From: Hyaloperonospora brassicae
Lineage: Eukaryota; Oomycota; Peronosporomycetes; Peronosporales; Peronosporaceae
DNA length: 64,000 bases
Assembly: GCA_947650285.1 (NCBI GenBank)
Contig: CANTFL010000608.1
Coordinates: 186,001-250,000, forward strand
Reading direction: 5' to 3'
The position numbers and the translations under genes were made by a program. Below the pieces are notes generated by a model. The model was not told the DNA's origin. It saw only the letters and a list, made by a program, of their open reading frames with translations, and made no database searches. Below are positions 12,201 through 22,500 of the stretch, in pieces (the first letter of the stretch is position 1; each line of letters starts with the position of its first letter).

Positions 12201-13330
12201 GAGCCGTGTGATAAGTGTGTGCGGCCGTGAATACTTGCGCAGATAGACAGCAAGATACTGTTCACTACCAAATCGACGGGAACAATGTCTGCAACGTTCC
12301 TCGGGTCACCCGGCAACATCGTCAACACGCCCATACCTGCAGCCAGGAAAATCGCCCCGGCTGCTGCAATTTGGTCAGTCCAGCCAGGCATGGGCTCTTT
12401 CCAACTTGCACCAATAATTGTCGGGCGGTGGATGACCAACGGCAAATTGGGCGCGATCTCTTTTACCAACAGGTGCTCCGTCATGGACTTGGTCAGCGTG
12501 TACGTGTTGGGATACGTTCCCATCAGATTCACTCGCAAACGTTCCGCTTCACTCGGTGAAGCTGTCGTGACTGCTTTGTACGCTTCCTGCACGTCAAACT
12601 CGAGCGGATACAGCTCCTCTGATATCCTCATGTCTCGTCGATTGCTATTTACATAGGCAGTGGATACGTGCAAATGGCACTGATTCTTAGGACAGCTTTG
12701 CACAAATCGAGCGACATTCATCGCACCCATACAGTTCATCTCCACGGCCACCTCGAGCAGCTCATTGAACTGCACTGTCGCAGCCGAGTGGATGGAGATG
12801 TCCACACACGCACGTAATAGCCGCGAGTCGTCGGCACTGAGTCCGAGGTCCGGATTCGTCATATCGCCAGCAATTGCGTGCAATTTCTCGCTTGCAAATA
12901 CATTGAAATCGTGCGGACGTTCCGCGCGCAATCGATCGAATACGCGACTCTCGATGATCTCTTTCTGAAGCCGTTCAGCTGGCGCTACACCTTTGCGGGG
13001 CCGAATCAAGACAAAGATCTAGACGTCGCAGAAGTGCACGACACGTTTCGTAGCAATAATTAGCAGCATAACACGGTTATTCGTGGTCAGGGAGGCACCA
13101 TTCGTACCTTGGCGATCTCTGGGGTGCATCTTAGTAGCTTCTCAATGAGCGTCTGAACAGCAAGCGACAAAGCGGAAAGAGAGGGGGCGTTAGTAAAGCG
13201 AGAGACGGTGATGATGATGGTGGTGGTGGTGGTGACGATGATCGATAGCGTGGCAAAGGGGCGAGACCTTGGCTAGAAAGCCCGTGCCGCCCGTGATAAA
13301 GAGGCTTCGGCCCGAGTACACTTGCTCCAT
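9245..13330 (-). CDS. Fatty-acyl-CoA reductase + glycerone-phosphate (DHAP) acyltransferase fusion, peroxisomal
   Basis: Six exons: 13330..13268, 13152..13108, 13018..10820, 10748..10656, 10580..10137, 10072..9245. All junctions are GT-AG and phase 0; the protein has 1223 residues. Residues about 10-480 form a fatty-acyl-CoA reductase: Rossmann motif TGGTGFLAK near the N-terminus (the third Gly of TGxxGxxG is Ala here), catalytic YTLTK at about 209-213, and a FAR C-terminal domain about 425-480. Residues about 570-1223 form a PlsB/GNPAT-type acyltransferase: HRSYVD (HX4D) at 658-663, GAYFIRR at 701-707, FIEGSRSRSGK at 736-746. The C-terminus is Ser-Arg-Leu, a PTS1 peroxisome signal. The two activities make fatty alcohol and acyl-DHAP, the inputs of alkyl-DHAP synthase in ether-lipid synthesis. 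The fusion reads continuously within exon 3, so it is not an annotation join. GNPAT and FAR are usually separate genes. Confidence 0.93.
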
Positions 13331-16000
13331 TGCGACGCGATGAACCGGATACTTTGGGTCGGTAAAACTCGAGGGGACGTTCCAATTGGGACCATACGAT
13401 TGGCTGAAACGAAGCCACAGCTCTGGTCACGCAAAACGGACGCGTGACGTTGAAGTCCTATTCGTGTTAAGACAGACGTGTCGGTAATGGTATTCCCGTT
13501 TCACGATCGCCTGGCCGACCTCATTGGCCCCTGTCCCGACGGCGACCATCCTCCATGCCAAACGGATTGCTCGGGACTCGGTCCGCCCAAACTCGTAGCT
13601 GCACGAGGACGAGGCATACAGCAAGTTCGCCTTTCATGGGGACTTTGCACCTGGTACAGCTCACTCTCGAACCCCTCGACTTCCATACCGTAGACGCTTC
13701 TCCAAACTGCAAGAGCATTTCACGCATCATGGAGCTTTGGGCTCTTGTTACAGCTGCAACTCGTCGGACGGCCTTGAATCTCGCGGTGTGTGGCCTATCG
13801 CTCGCTCCGCCTTCACACGATGCTTGCGCTCTGTTTATCGATCCCCTTTACGCCTACGGCCGCGTCTCGTGTTCTGGTAGTGCAAGATGCATACTTACCA
13901 CTCTGAACAGAGACCGCCATCTTTTCCTACAGCCTTACGGCTTTGGCACGTACAAAGTTATTGGCCTCTGGCGTGACTGTCTCTACTTAGTGCCCAGGCG
14001 GGTCGTTGGCTGCTTCGGGGAGTTGAGCGATGTCGTTTGGTTTCTTTGGTCTTTTGTACTCTGCTACGATCGCCGTATTGGATTGTTGTTGCGTCTGCTT
14101 GTGGCCACGGCTTGCGTTGATGCGAGTCACTTATAACGAGATCATGGTGAAGACCAAAAAAGGAGGAATCCTGCCGTGACTATGATACGTTACGCCTCTG
14201 TCTCGTACTCGGTTCACAACGTTCTTAATGTCACGTATGCTAGCAAAATGTACGCTGCCTGAGTGAGGCAGCCGACCTTCCAGACTACAGCAATCTTGCT
14301 TCGGTCGATGAGAACGTGTCCCTTAACGTGTTTGCAGCAAGGTACGGCCAAATGTAGACAGTGCCGGGACAACCTTGGGATGCGAAGAGGACGCTGACTG
14401 CGTGGCGTCCATGCATCATGAGCATCTGTGTCAACGTCGATCGTCGTTTGCTGACCAGCATGAGCCTAATGCTTCTTGGCTAGTACGGGGCTCAGCGTGT
14501 TGCAGCTGCAGCCTAGTCTGCGTCTCAATCGTAGCTGTCGTAAGCCCGAATACGCATCAGCCGCCTCGTACGGAAGGCAGGGTTCCTCATTGCTGCAAAG
14601 CTCAAGCGTCAACATCGCCAGAATAGATGGTGCTGGTAGAACATGTGCACGTTGTTGAGCACTTTTGCCGGAACAGCGACAGCAATCGCAGATGATAGCA
14701 ACGCTACGTGCACGCGATTGTATGACAGGGCTGCCACGACATCAATTCTGTTCGACTAAGGCACGCAACGCACAGGAGCGCGTGCAGCGGTTGGCTTGCA
14801 GCCACATGGTTCACGCGAAGCTAGAACGTCGAACAACACCTCTGCAAAACGTCGGGCTAGATCCATTCAAACTGTTTGCAGTGTCGAAACACCTCAATCG
14901 GGGAACTAAAGTCATTCGCTCATTCATCACCCGACTTCGCCACGCCGTACAACGCTCGTGGGACATAACGACACCGCGTCGTCTGCCAACGGCAATTATG
15001 CTGCAGGACAAGCATCTGTGCAAGATCGTACCGAATGCCGCGCGGCCTTTACAGGTTAACTCACGCGGCCAATGAAGCTCACAGCAGGCGATCGAAATCG
15101 TTGGGCCCGAACTCTTAGCCGGTAATCACCCGTTCCGAATGTAGATTGTCGTGCCCCACAGGGGTTGGTCTCGGTATCGCTTGTTGCACGTGCATGTCTC
15201 ATCGATTTGTCTGGATAGGACCGCCATCCCATGCAGCTCACGTGAACACGTGCCTCAAACACTGAGCCGCGCAACTCACATACGATCTGTTGCCTGCAAT
15301 GGACAATGGCGATAAGACTCTGACTCGGCCACAGTGTGCACGCAACAAAGGCGCGACTGTGGCCCTCAACGTGGTCTGAAAGTGCCAACGATTTCCCCTG
15401 CAATTGCTCGCTCCAGAAAAGCCACGTACACCGCATTGGTAATGCTGCGACAACTCCTTGTACGCCTTATATGCGTACCGTCAAAAGCAGCGCAGATGAT
15501 GCGCGTGTTCGAGTCAGCAGATTGATGTTTACCATGCGTGCCTTTGCAGCAGCAAGTGACGTATCTGGCAAAGCTACGAACATGGAGGAACAAGAAAGCA
15601 TTCGGGCCGCGCAAAACTAGTGGATTGCAGCAGTCTGTAGAGACTGCTGTGGAATGTGTATGGTATAGCTATGCTGCTGACGTGCAGCCTGAACGAGGAC
15701 GAAAGCGCGAGCAAGCAAACGTGCAACACGAATGCGCGTGCTCCACCGAAATGCACGGATGCAAGAAGCCGTATATCGGTCTACTGGCGTGTTTTCCACA
15801 GCTGTCTGCAGCACCTTTGACCGTAACGATGACGTTCGTATGTTTGCGCGTGCGATAACTCGACCGGCAAACAACAACCGGATGTGCAGCCGATGGTTCT
15901 TCCACGGGTGGACGTGGACGCCGCGAGTTACTGCTGTCGACCCTGCGCTCAGCACGCTGCCTCTGGTGCGACGCCTCAACTCGTGCAGAAAGATCAGTTC
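13331..16000. other. Intergenic region, no supported gene
   Basis: 2.7 kb between the divergent fusion-enzyme gene and the first CAP-protein gene. Several open frames of 100-190 codons exist (for example plus strand 13555-14136 and 14665-15075), but none has a recognisable domain, coherent composition or splice structure. A minus-strand stretch near 15400-15520 contains a DGTHI-like string reminiscent of Harbinger-type transposases, surrounded by stops. Confidence 0.5.
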
Positions 16001-16007
16001 CCATTTC
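16001..16007 (+). promoter_or_regulatory. Possible Inr element
   Basis: CCATTTC fits the YCAYTYY initiator consensus and lies 59 bp upstream of the ATG at 16060, followed by a CT-rich leader. No clear FPR follows, so support is weak. Confidence 0.35.
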
Positions 16008-16059
16008 GACTGGACGTCCACATCTTCTTCTTCTTCTTCTCCCTCCCTCACGCTCACCT

Positions 16060-16842
16060 ATGCCTCGTGTCACTAACGCCGCGCTCATGGCAATATCTGC
16101 TATTGCTATCTCAAGTGCCCCCACGGCGTTAGGTTTCCAGTCGGGGAGCGGAGGACGTGTTGTGTGGGAAAACAATTGCGACTTTCATTCACAAGACTAC
16201 CGATCGATGAGGGCTATTCCCAACGTGTGCGGTGACGTGTGCGCCAGCGACGCAGCTTGCACGCACTGGGCTTGGAACAGCTACAACGGTGGCACTTGCT
16301 GGCTCAAGAGCGGCAACCGGTCATCTAAAAAGGCCAAGTGGGGCACGAATTGCGGTTACGTGACATCCCGAAGCGCCGGAAGCTCGCAAGGACAAACACA
16401 AGGACGAACACAAGGCCAAGTGACAGTACCCAGCAGTGGTCTGACCTCGTCCGAGATGGGCGAAATGCTCGGGCGAATCAATGCCTACCGGTCGCAAAAT
16501 GGTCTTCCGCCACTCAGTCTCGACTCCCGTTTGGTGTCGGCGGCCACAATGCACTCGCGTGACCAGGCCAACAACTGCAAAATGACGCATGATGGCTCCA
16601 ACGGCTCGGGGCTCGGCGACCGCATCAAAGCACATGGATACGATTTCAACTCAGCTGCAGAGAACGTGGCGGGTGGTCAGGTGACTGTGGAGGAAGTGAT
16701 GACTTCGTGGTGGAACTCACCGGGTCACCGCGCCAACCTACTTCACAAAGACGTGAAGCATGTCGGGTTTGGCAAAGTAGCGAACGATCGTTGCGGCAAC
16801 TTCGCCAACTACTGGACGCAGGACTTTGGCAGCCTCGATTGA
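16060..16842 (+). CDS. Secreted PAN/Apple-like + CAP (SCP/PR-1) protein, copy 1
   Basis: 260 residues. A signal peptide of about 25 residues precedes a cysteine-rich PAN/Apple-like module (Cys40 to Cys98, with THWAWNSYNGGTCWLKSG inside), a short Gln/Gly linker (106-127) and a CAP domain (129-260). CAP cavity residues are visible as His177 (MTHDGS), Glu201 (AENVA), Glu211 (VEEVM) and His223 (SPGHRANLL), and the arrangement resembles bacterial YkwD-type CAP domains. PAN modules bind carbohydrate or protein and occur in oomycete cell-wall-binding proteins; CAP proteins are extracellular and often bind sterols or lipids. A paralogue follows 950 bp downstream on the same strand. Extracellular location is inferred from the signal peptide; ligand and role are unknown. 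Confidence 0.9.
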   Translation: MPRVTNAALMAISAIAISSAPTALGFQSGSGGRVVWENNCDFHSQDYRSMRAIPNVCGDVCASDAACTHWAWNSYNGGTCWLKSGNRSSKKAKWGTNCGYVTSRSAGSSQGQTQGRTQGQVTVPSSGLTSSEMGEMLGRINAYRSQNGLPPLSLDSRLVSAATMHSRDQANNCKMTHDGSNGSGLGDRIKAHGYDFNSAAENVAGGQVTVEEVMTSWWNSPGHRANLLHKDVKHVGFGKVANDRCGNFANYWTQDFGSLD

Positions 16843-17758
16843 AGAGGAAAATGTGCAAGTGTCCGTGTCCTCGTCGCACGGCTCAATGGAAAGCCGTCGT
16901 ATTATTCTCGTTCTTTGTAATCGTAGATCCTCAATCCGTGTTCACGTGTGGGAAGTCTCATACATGTAAGTAGTGTACGAGTAGTTTGCAGTGAGTACAA
17001 CATTCGATTATTTTTCCATCGTGGCTGGCCGCTATGCGAAACAGCGTCGTTCTTATGCAGCAATAATCACTCTAAGCCACAGGCCATTCACGTTATCGTG
17101 TGTTCGGTGAACACGCAGTGTCCGGTCATCGCGCGCAATCGCAAGTCGAGTTATTTTCGGGCAAGTGCGCGAGCAGACCACATGAGCGACGACTTTAGTG
17201 CTGCTTGTGCTCGAGCATCGCGCGGTGCGTATTTGTCCGACCGTTCCTCTACCGAATAAGAAGAAACGGCTTGTCCGTTGCTGCCCAAACGAAGATACAC
17301 GTAACAGCAGCCTACAGACCTGCTGTTAATGAGGATGACCAGACAAACTTTCTTGCTGTCGCGCCTTATCCGCATTGAAATCGCTGCACGACTTCCTTAT
17401 ACCAGTGTCTATAACACTCCATTACGAACAGGCACTGCTCGCTAAATCTACGCATGTGCGTCCAACTTGGTAGAGGCATGTGCGCTTGTTGCCCTACTAA
17501 GACTTCCTTACCCATTTCGGAGCAAGCGATTCGTCCAAGTGCTGTCTTGTTTCGAGGCCCTGCTGCGGTGCTCCTTCGATGACCGGATGTCCGAACGACG
17601 AATACCATCAATGTCGTTCCAGCTGGATTGACCCATGTGACGGATTTGCGTGCCATAGGCACATCGTATGGGTTGGGCTTCGGGGGTCCAACTGACAGCG
17701 ACCACCACGAAACACAGCAGCGAAGCAAAGCAGCAGCACACGCCCCGTGCTCGACAAC
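16843..17758. other. Spacer between the two CAP genes
   Basis: 0.9 kb separating tandem paralogues. It contains the 3' flank of copy 1 and the promoter of copy 2; no additional gene is supported on either strand. Confidence 0.55.
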
Positions 17759-17773
17759 TCACTTTTCAATTGT
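17759..17773 (+). promoter_or_regulatory. Inr + FPR-like core promoter of second CAP gene
   Basis: TCACTTT followed directly by TCAATTGT resembles the oomycete initiator plus flanking element and lies 32 bp upstream of the ATG at 17791. It supports that ATG over the upstream in-frame codon at 17668. Confidence 0.55.
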
Positions 17774-17790
17774 TGTTGTTTGCCAATCCA

Positions 17791-18675
17791 ATGGTTCGTC
17801 TCGCTCTTCTTGCTGCCAGCGCCGTCGCTGTGGTCTCCTTCTTGCCGACGACCTCAGGCTTCCAACTCGGCAGCAATGGACGCGTGATGTGGGAAGACAA
17901 CTGCAGTCTCAGCGGCAACTGCTACCGGTCGTTGGGGACCGTTCCAGCGCAGTGTGGCGATATCTGTGCGAGCGACTTGGCGTGCACGCACTGGGTGTGG
18001 AACAACGTCAACGGCGGCACTTGCTGGCTCATGAACGGTGCTCGCTCGACTAAGACGCAGGTGTCGGCCACTAATTGTGGCTACGTCGTCTCGCGCAGCA
18101 CGCAAGTGCAGGCCCAAGATCAGGTGCAAACCCAAACTCAAACCCAAGCTCGAGCCCAAGCACCGCCGCAGGCTCCAGCTCGATTCCAAGCCCCACCGCA
18201 GACCCAAGCTCAAGCACCAGCTCAGACGCCGGACCGGGCAGCGATCCCAGCGCAAGCTTTGTCCATGAGCGGCCTCACTGCTGCTGAAATGGGCGAGATG
18301 CTTCAACGGATCAATCTATTTCGCGCACGGTACGGCCTCGGCGCACTCACGATCGACCGGCAGTTGGTGGCAGCATCTGCTTTGCAATCCCGAGACCAGG
18401 CGGGTCGATGTCAGATGACGCACTCGAGCTCGAGTGGCCTCTCATTGGGGGATCGCATTCAAGCGCAAGGCTACGGCTATGAGGTGGTGACGGAAAATGT
18501 GGCTGCTGGCCAGAACACGGTGGAGTCCGTCATGACGGCGTGGCAGAACTCGCCCGAGCATCGCGCGAACCTCTTGGACGGAGACGTGATCAACGTCGGG
18601 TTTGCCAAGGCCGTGAATAGGGGCTGCAATGGCTTTGAGACGTACTGGACGCAGGACTTTGGCCGTCGGCAATAA
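17791..18675 (+). CDS. Secreted PAN/Apple-like + CAP (SCP/PR-1) protein, copy 2
   Basis: 294 residues, paralogous to the upstream gene. A signal peptide of about 22 residues is followed by a PAN/Apple-like module (Cys38 to Cys96), a long Gln/Ala/Pro-rich linker (about 104-155) and a CAP domain (161-294) with His211, Glu235, Glu245 and His257 in the expected positions. The linker is about 30 residues longer than in copy 1 and is built from QTQ and QAP-type short repeats, so the two copies have diverged mainly by linker expansion. In copy 2 the PGHR motif reads PEHR. Start chosen at the ATG that begins the signal peptide, 32 bp after a core promoter. A tandem duplication is inferred. Confidence 0.9.
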   Translation: MVRLALLAASAVAVVSFLPTTSGFQLGSNGRVMWEDNCSLSGNCYRSLGTVPAQCGDICASDLACTHWVWNNVNGGTCWLMNGARSTKTQVSATNCGYVVSRSTQVQAQDQVQTQTQTQARAQAPPQAPARFQAPPQTQAQAPAQTPDRAAIPAQALSMSGLTAAEMGEMLQRINLFRARYGLGALTIDRQLVAASALQSRDQAGRCQMTHSSSSGLSLGDRIQAQGYGYEVVTENVAAGQNTVESVMTAWQNSPEHRANLLDGDVINVGFAKAVNRGCNGFETYWTQDFGRRQ

Positions 18676-19120
18676 GCGGACTGACTGCATGGGCTCTCCA
18701 CCCGGAGCTAATGTGGTTGTAACTTGTAGTGGGTGAGCGCTTCGAAGCGTGTGTGGTGGTGGTGGGCGGTACATGTAGGCAGGTGGTGTATTAATGGGAC
18801 TGGACGTCGGGTAATCCCCTAATTTGCCAAACTTTTACTCTTTGCTGTACCTGCATTTCCGTCGAACCGCAAAGCGCTCGCAGTAGAAATTGTGCCTTTG
18901 GAGGAACATCTGCAATGGTTTTGCTGCACCTCCCGATCAGATGCAGTCTCTGCTGGCGTAGCTGCTGGTCATTGTCGGACAAATTAACAGAAGACGACGC
19001 AGGCGCGTGTGTGTTACGTCATATGGCGCGCGCAAGTGGTTCGCGTGACGTGGAACGCCGTTACTACGGATGTATCACCAGAACCTCAGCAGGTGTTTCA
19101 TCGTTTCACGGAAGTGGACA

Positions 19121-19408
19121 CTACGCGTCGAAAGGCTCGCGAGTGGACCGGCGGACGTGCGCTTTGTACATCATTGTCATCACCCACGACAGGACAAAGA
19201 CGAGTGCGACGACGAACATAAGCACTTGCGAGCGCAATATCTGTGGCGGACAATACAAACGACATGTCACAGCAATTGGCGACGTCAGGAAGAGACGGCT
19301 CGCAGCATCGCAAACAGTCGACACCTATGGCAGACGACGTACCCGCTGGGCACTAGCGTCAGCGACCTCGGACGGTTTCTTCTGCTGCCGCCGGAGCCGC
19401 TCGCTCAT
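19121..19408 (-). CDS. Small single-pass membrane protein (2 exons), unknown
   Basis: Two open segments, 19408..19343 and 19240..19121, are joined in phase 0 across a 102-bp GT-AG intron (19241..19342; GTACGT donor, CCACAG acceptor), giving 61 residues. The N-terminal part is charged (RLRRQQKK), followed by one hydrophobic helix of about 20 residues (LMFVVALVFVLSWVMTMMYK) and a basic tail. An in-frame ATG at 19510 would add 34 residues. The layout resembles small ER or mitochondrial membrane subunits, but I do not recognise a family. The splice signals and the membrane helix starting right after the junction are the main support. Confidence 0.45.
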
Positions 19409-19599
19409 CTTCGAGTAGCGCTCCCCATTGTAGATCGTCGGGCCAAGCGCCACGTCGAGACCGCGTGCGCTCTGTTTGGCGGCGCCTTTAGTTCGATGCC
19501 GCAGTTCCATGAGAAGAGGAGACGGCGATGTGTCGTGTGGTGTTGTGGATGGTGTCGTTTGTAGGTTTAGAGTTCATCGGGTCGCAAGAACACGTGAAA

Positions 19600-22500
19600 C
19601 GGAGGGTAGAATGGGTCCATTACATATCGGTATGTCCGCCTCATAAACGTGAAGGCCAAAATGCGTTCATTACATATCGGTATTTCCTTCCCATTTTCTG
19701 CTGAGAAATGGATATTTGACTCGCGCGCATTCAACAGAAAGCGTTCTAAATAAAAAAATGGAAGTGTTAAGCTTGACATTACGAAATTTTGAGGCACAAG
19801 AAAATGATAGTAAAGGAAGCACTATATTTGATCAGCTCAAAGGTGAATTAGAATGATGACAATAAATTGGGTCCATCGCCGTACGCCAAGTACGTACGTG
19901 TCGAAAGATCATCGGTTAACGACCCTGATTTTTTCCAAAATGTAGGAGAAACAATTTGGGCTAGTCCGTGCAGCTTTTCGGCCAAATTTATGCACTAAAA
20001 CATAAAGAAATAGTACATCGTACATTACAAACAATGATAGCTATCCAGGTATCATTTGTTTTGCTACATGCTCATAAATTTTTTATCAATTTACTCATAA
20101 TCTATCGAGTAATACAGCATTACTATTTCAAAATTTGACAATCACCCAGAAGGCCGCTCAGCGTGCGTCTACACGGTCCTGCGCAAACCAGGCTAAGGCC
20201 TTTGTTAAAAGCAGTAGTCGCTACAGAAACGTGGCAGTCGGCCGACCTCTTCTGTTGTACGGTAGTTCCTATCCTCGGATGGTGAAGTAAAGTCAAGGCG
20301 ATAATGCTTGGTGTCGATGGGATGGAAGCATCGTAGCAAGTTGGTAACGGCAAAATCCACTTCCACTTTTGCGTTGGCATCTTGCTATTCTAACAGGTCA
20401 TGAGCCTAATGGATTAAGCCGCCCGCGCAATAGAGCCTACTGCGGGGCCAAAGACAGTGGCTGGTTGCGAAAGGTCCAGCAGTCTACAAGGCAAAGACTT
20501 ATAGTCAAGCAAGATGTGGTACCACAGAACACGGAGCAAAGAATGTTGGATCTGCTGACGGGATTAGCTATCGTGTTTGGTCAATTTACAGTCAACGTGT
20601 TACAATTCATTTGGTCAATACTGAGCCTTGCTTATTGCGCAAGCATGGTACTATCGATGGCATATCAGTCTTGCTCTTGCTAAATTGTGGTGCGTCAACA
20701 TGTATGATTCGTCCTGGTTGGCTATAAAATTCTCAATGAGCAACGACGTCATTTAGAATGGGATAATGAGTCTCCTATGTCTCCAGCTGATATAGCGTCG
20801 ATAAGGCGATAACGCACATTGATGAAGGCGAAGTAATAAACATGACGTTTTTGGAGGTTAACTGCCAATCATCCCAACGTCAAAAATAAAGCAGCTGATT
20901 AATGAGATTGGAAGATTCGAGATTATAGCTGTAAGCAACAACAATGTGGTCAAACTTGCGCTGCCAAGAAACATTTGCAAATTGCACCTAAGTTTATGTT
21001 AAAGATAGTAAGCTATTCCATCACAAAGTAGTCGATATTCAGCATACTTCCGGTACCGAAAGCAAACCCTCATGCTTTATGAGGAAACCTGCAGTGAGTT
21101 GCATACCATAAAGGCGCTGGTCAGAAAGTGTATTTGCCCATACATTATGAGTGGCTCGTAGATTGGCACGAAATATATGGGCACGAGTGTACCAAGGAAA
21201 AGGAAAAGTCCAAATCGGCATGTAGAATTTGGCGGAAATAGGTACAAGACTTCAAATTCACGCCAACACGAAGTCTTCTCGAGGAATGTAGGGCGCGATG
21301 CGCCGGCTAAAGAAGGATATTGAATTGGATGCTCAAAAGCATCCGTGTGGATGCATATTGACTTTCGACGGACAATCAATGCTCTCGTAAACGATGTCAT
21401 CGTCATGAGTATAGGCAACGAATCCAGTCATAAAATGAGCAGGCTTAGTAGCGTAGCACGTGGTTGTGAGTCATGGACTCAACAAGAACCTTACAATTTG
21501 TTTGACAAGCTCGGACATTACAATACCTTTCAGTGATTCGATTGCCGTTTAGCTGTGTATATCCACTTAGTCGTCTCAACAAAGGCTGTGCTAAGCTCAT
21601 TGAATGAGTCCGTTGGATTCTACAGCCCACAAATCAGACTTTGAGCTGCAATGAATACGCCTGAGTATTATAAGATTTGGTTACAACAATTTGACGTATA
21701 CTCACAATCAAACCCAGCCCTCGCAGATCGGTTTGCTGCAATTTTGGAGTTAATATTATCAGTAGGTACTCCGTGTCGTCTATCTGCAACTCATGTCTCG
21801 GAGTCTTTCAAGCACCTTACGATGATCTTTTCCATTTTCCTGGGAATATTGTGCGCTTGTCGTGTCTCCCTATGCACCGCAGATGACATGTCCGGTATCG
21901 TACTGCGCGAAACCTAACGTGAACTACGCATGAAGCTTCTCGTCGCAGTCAAAACGAATTTCACGTCTAGTATCAACTTCACTCTCGAATTATGCTGTAG
22001 TTCACGCGTCGTTGCAGTCATGTGAAAGTTATGATGCCTCAACGATTTAATTTGACGCGCTAATTGCTCTAAAATGCAGATTAGTTTAAATATCCAAGAA
22101 GTTCGCAAGAGACTCCACGGGACCTTCTCAATTCTAGAAGGGTATCGTCAAAACTCTTACCATCAATGGTAACGGAAGTACTGCAAAATACAATATTTTC
22201 GAATTCAGAGTCAATCCAGGATTTCGGTGTGTCACTCCTTCAATGCATCTCAAACCTAATTTTGACACACGATTCTTCTTGCGCGAACACGTCCTACCCT
22301 TCCGTTAGCCTATCAAATGATCGGACCTACAAGGCTGTGAATGTTTTTGTGCAGACGCCGATATATTGCGTCACGGGTTTAATGTCTCGCACCGTGTGCC
22401 ATGCAGTGTTGCTACTTGCTTAAATTTTCATTAGACCTCCCTCTTTCGAATAAAAATTGCTTTGTTGTAAAACATTGGAAATTCATATCTCCAACATTGT

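Noticed and set aside
13555..14136. 193-codon plus-strand frame
   Set aside because: No domain, no signal peptide, odd composition and no promoter or splice support; probably chance.
14900..15560. DGTHI-like string suggesting a Harbinger transposase
   Set aside because: A single five-residue match without the remaining DDE context, and surrounded by stops.
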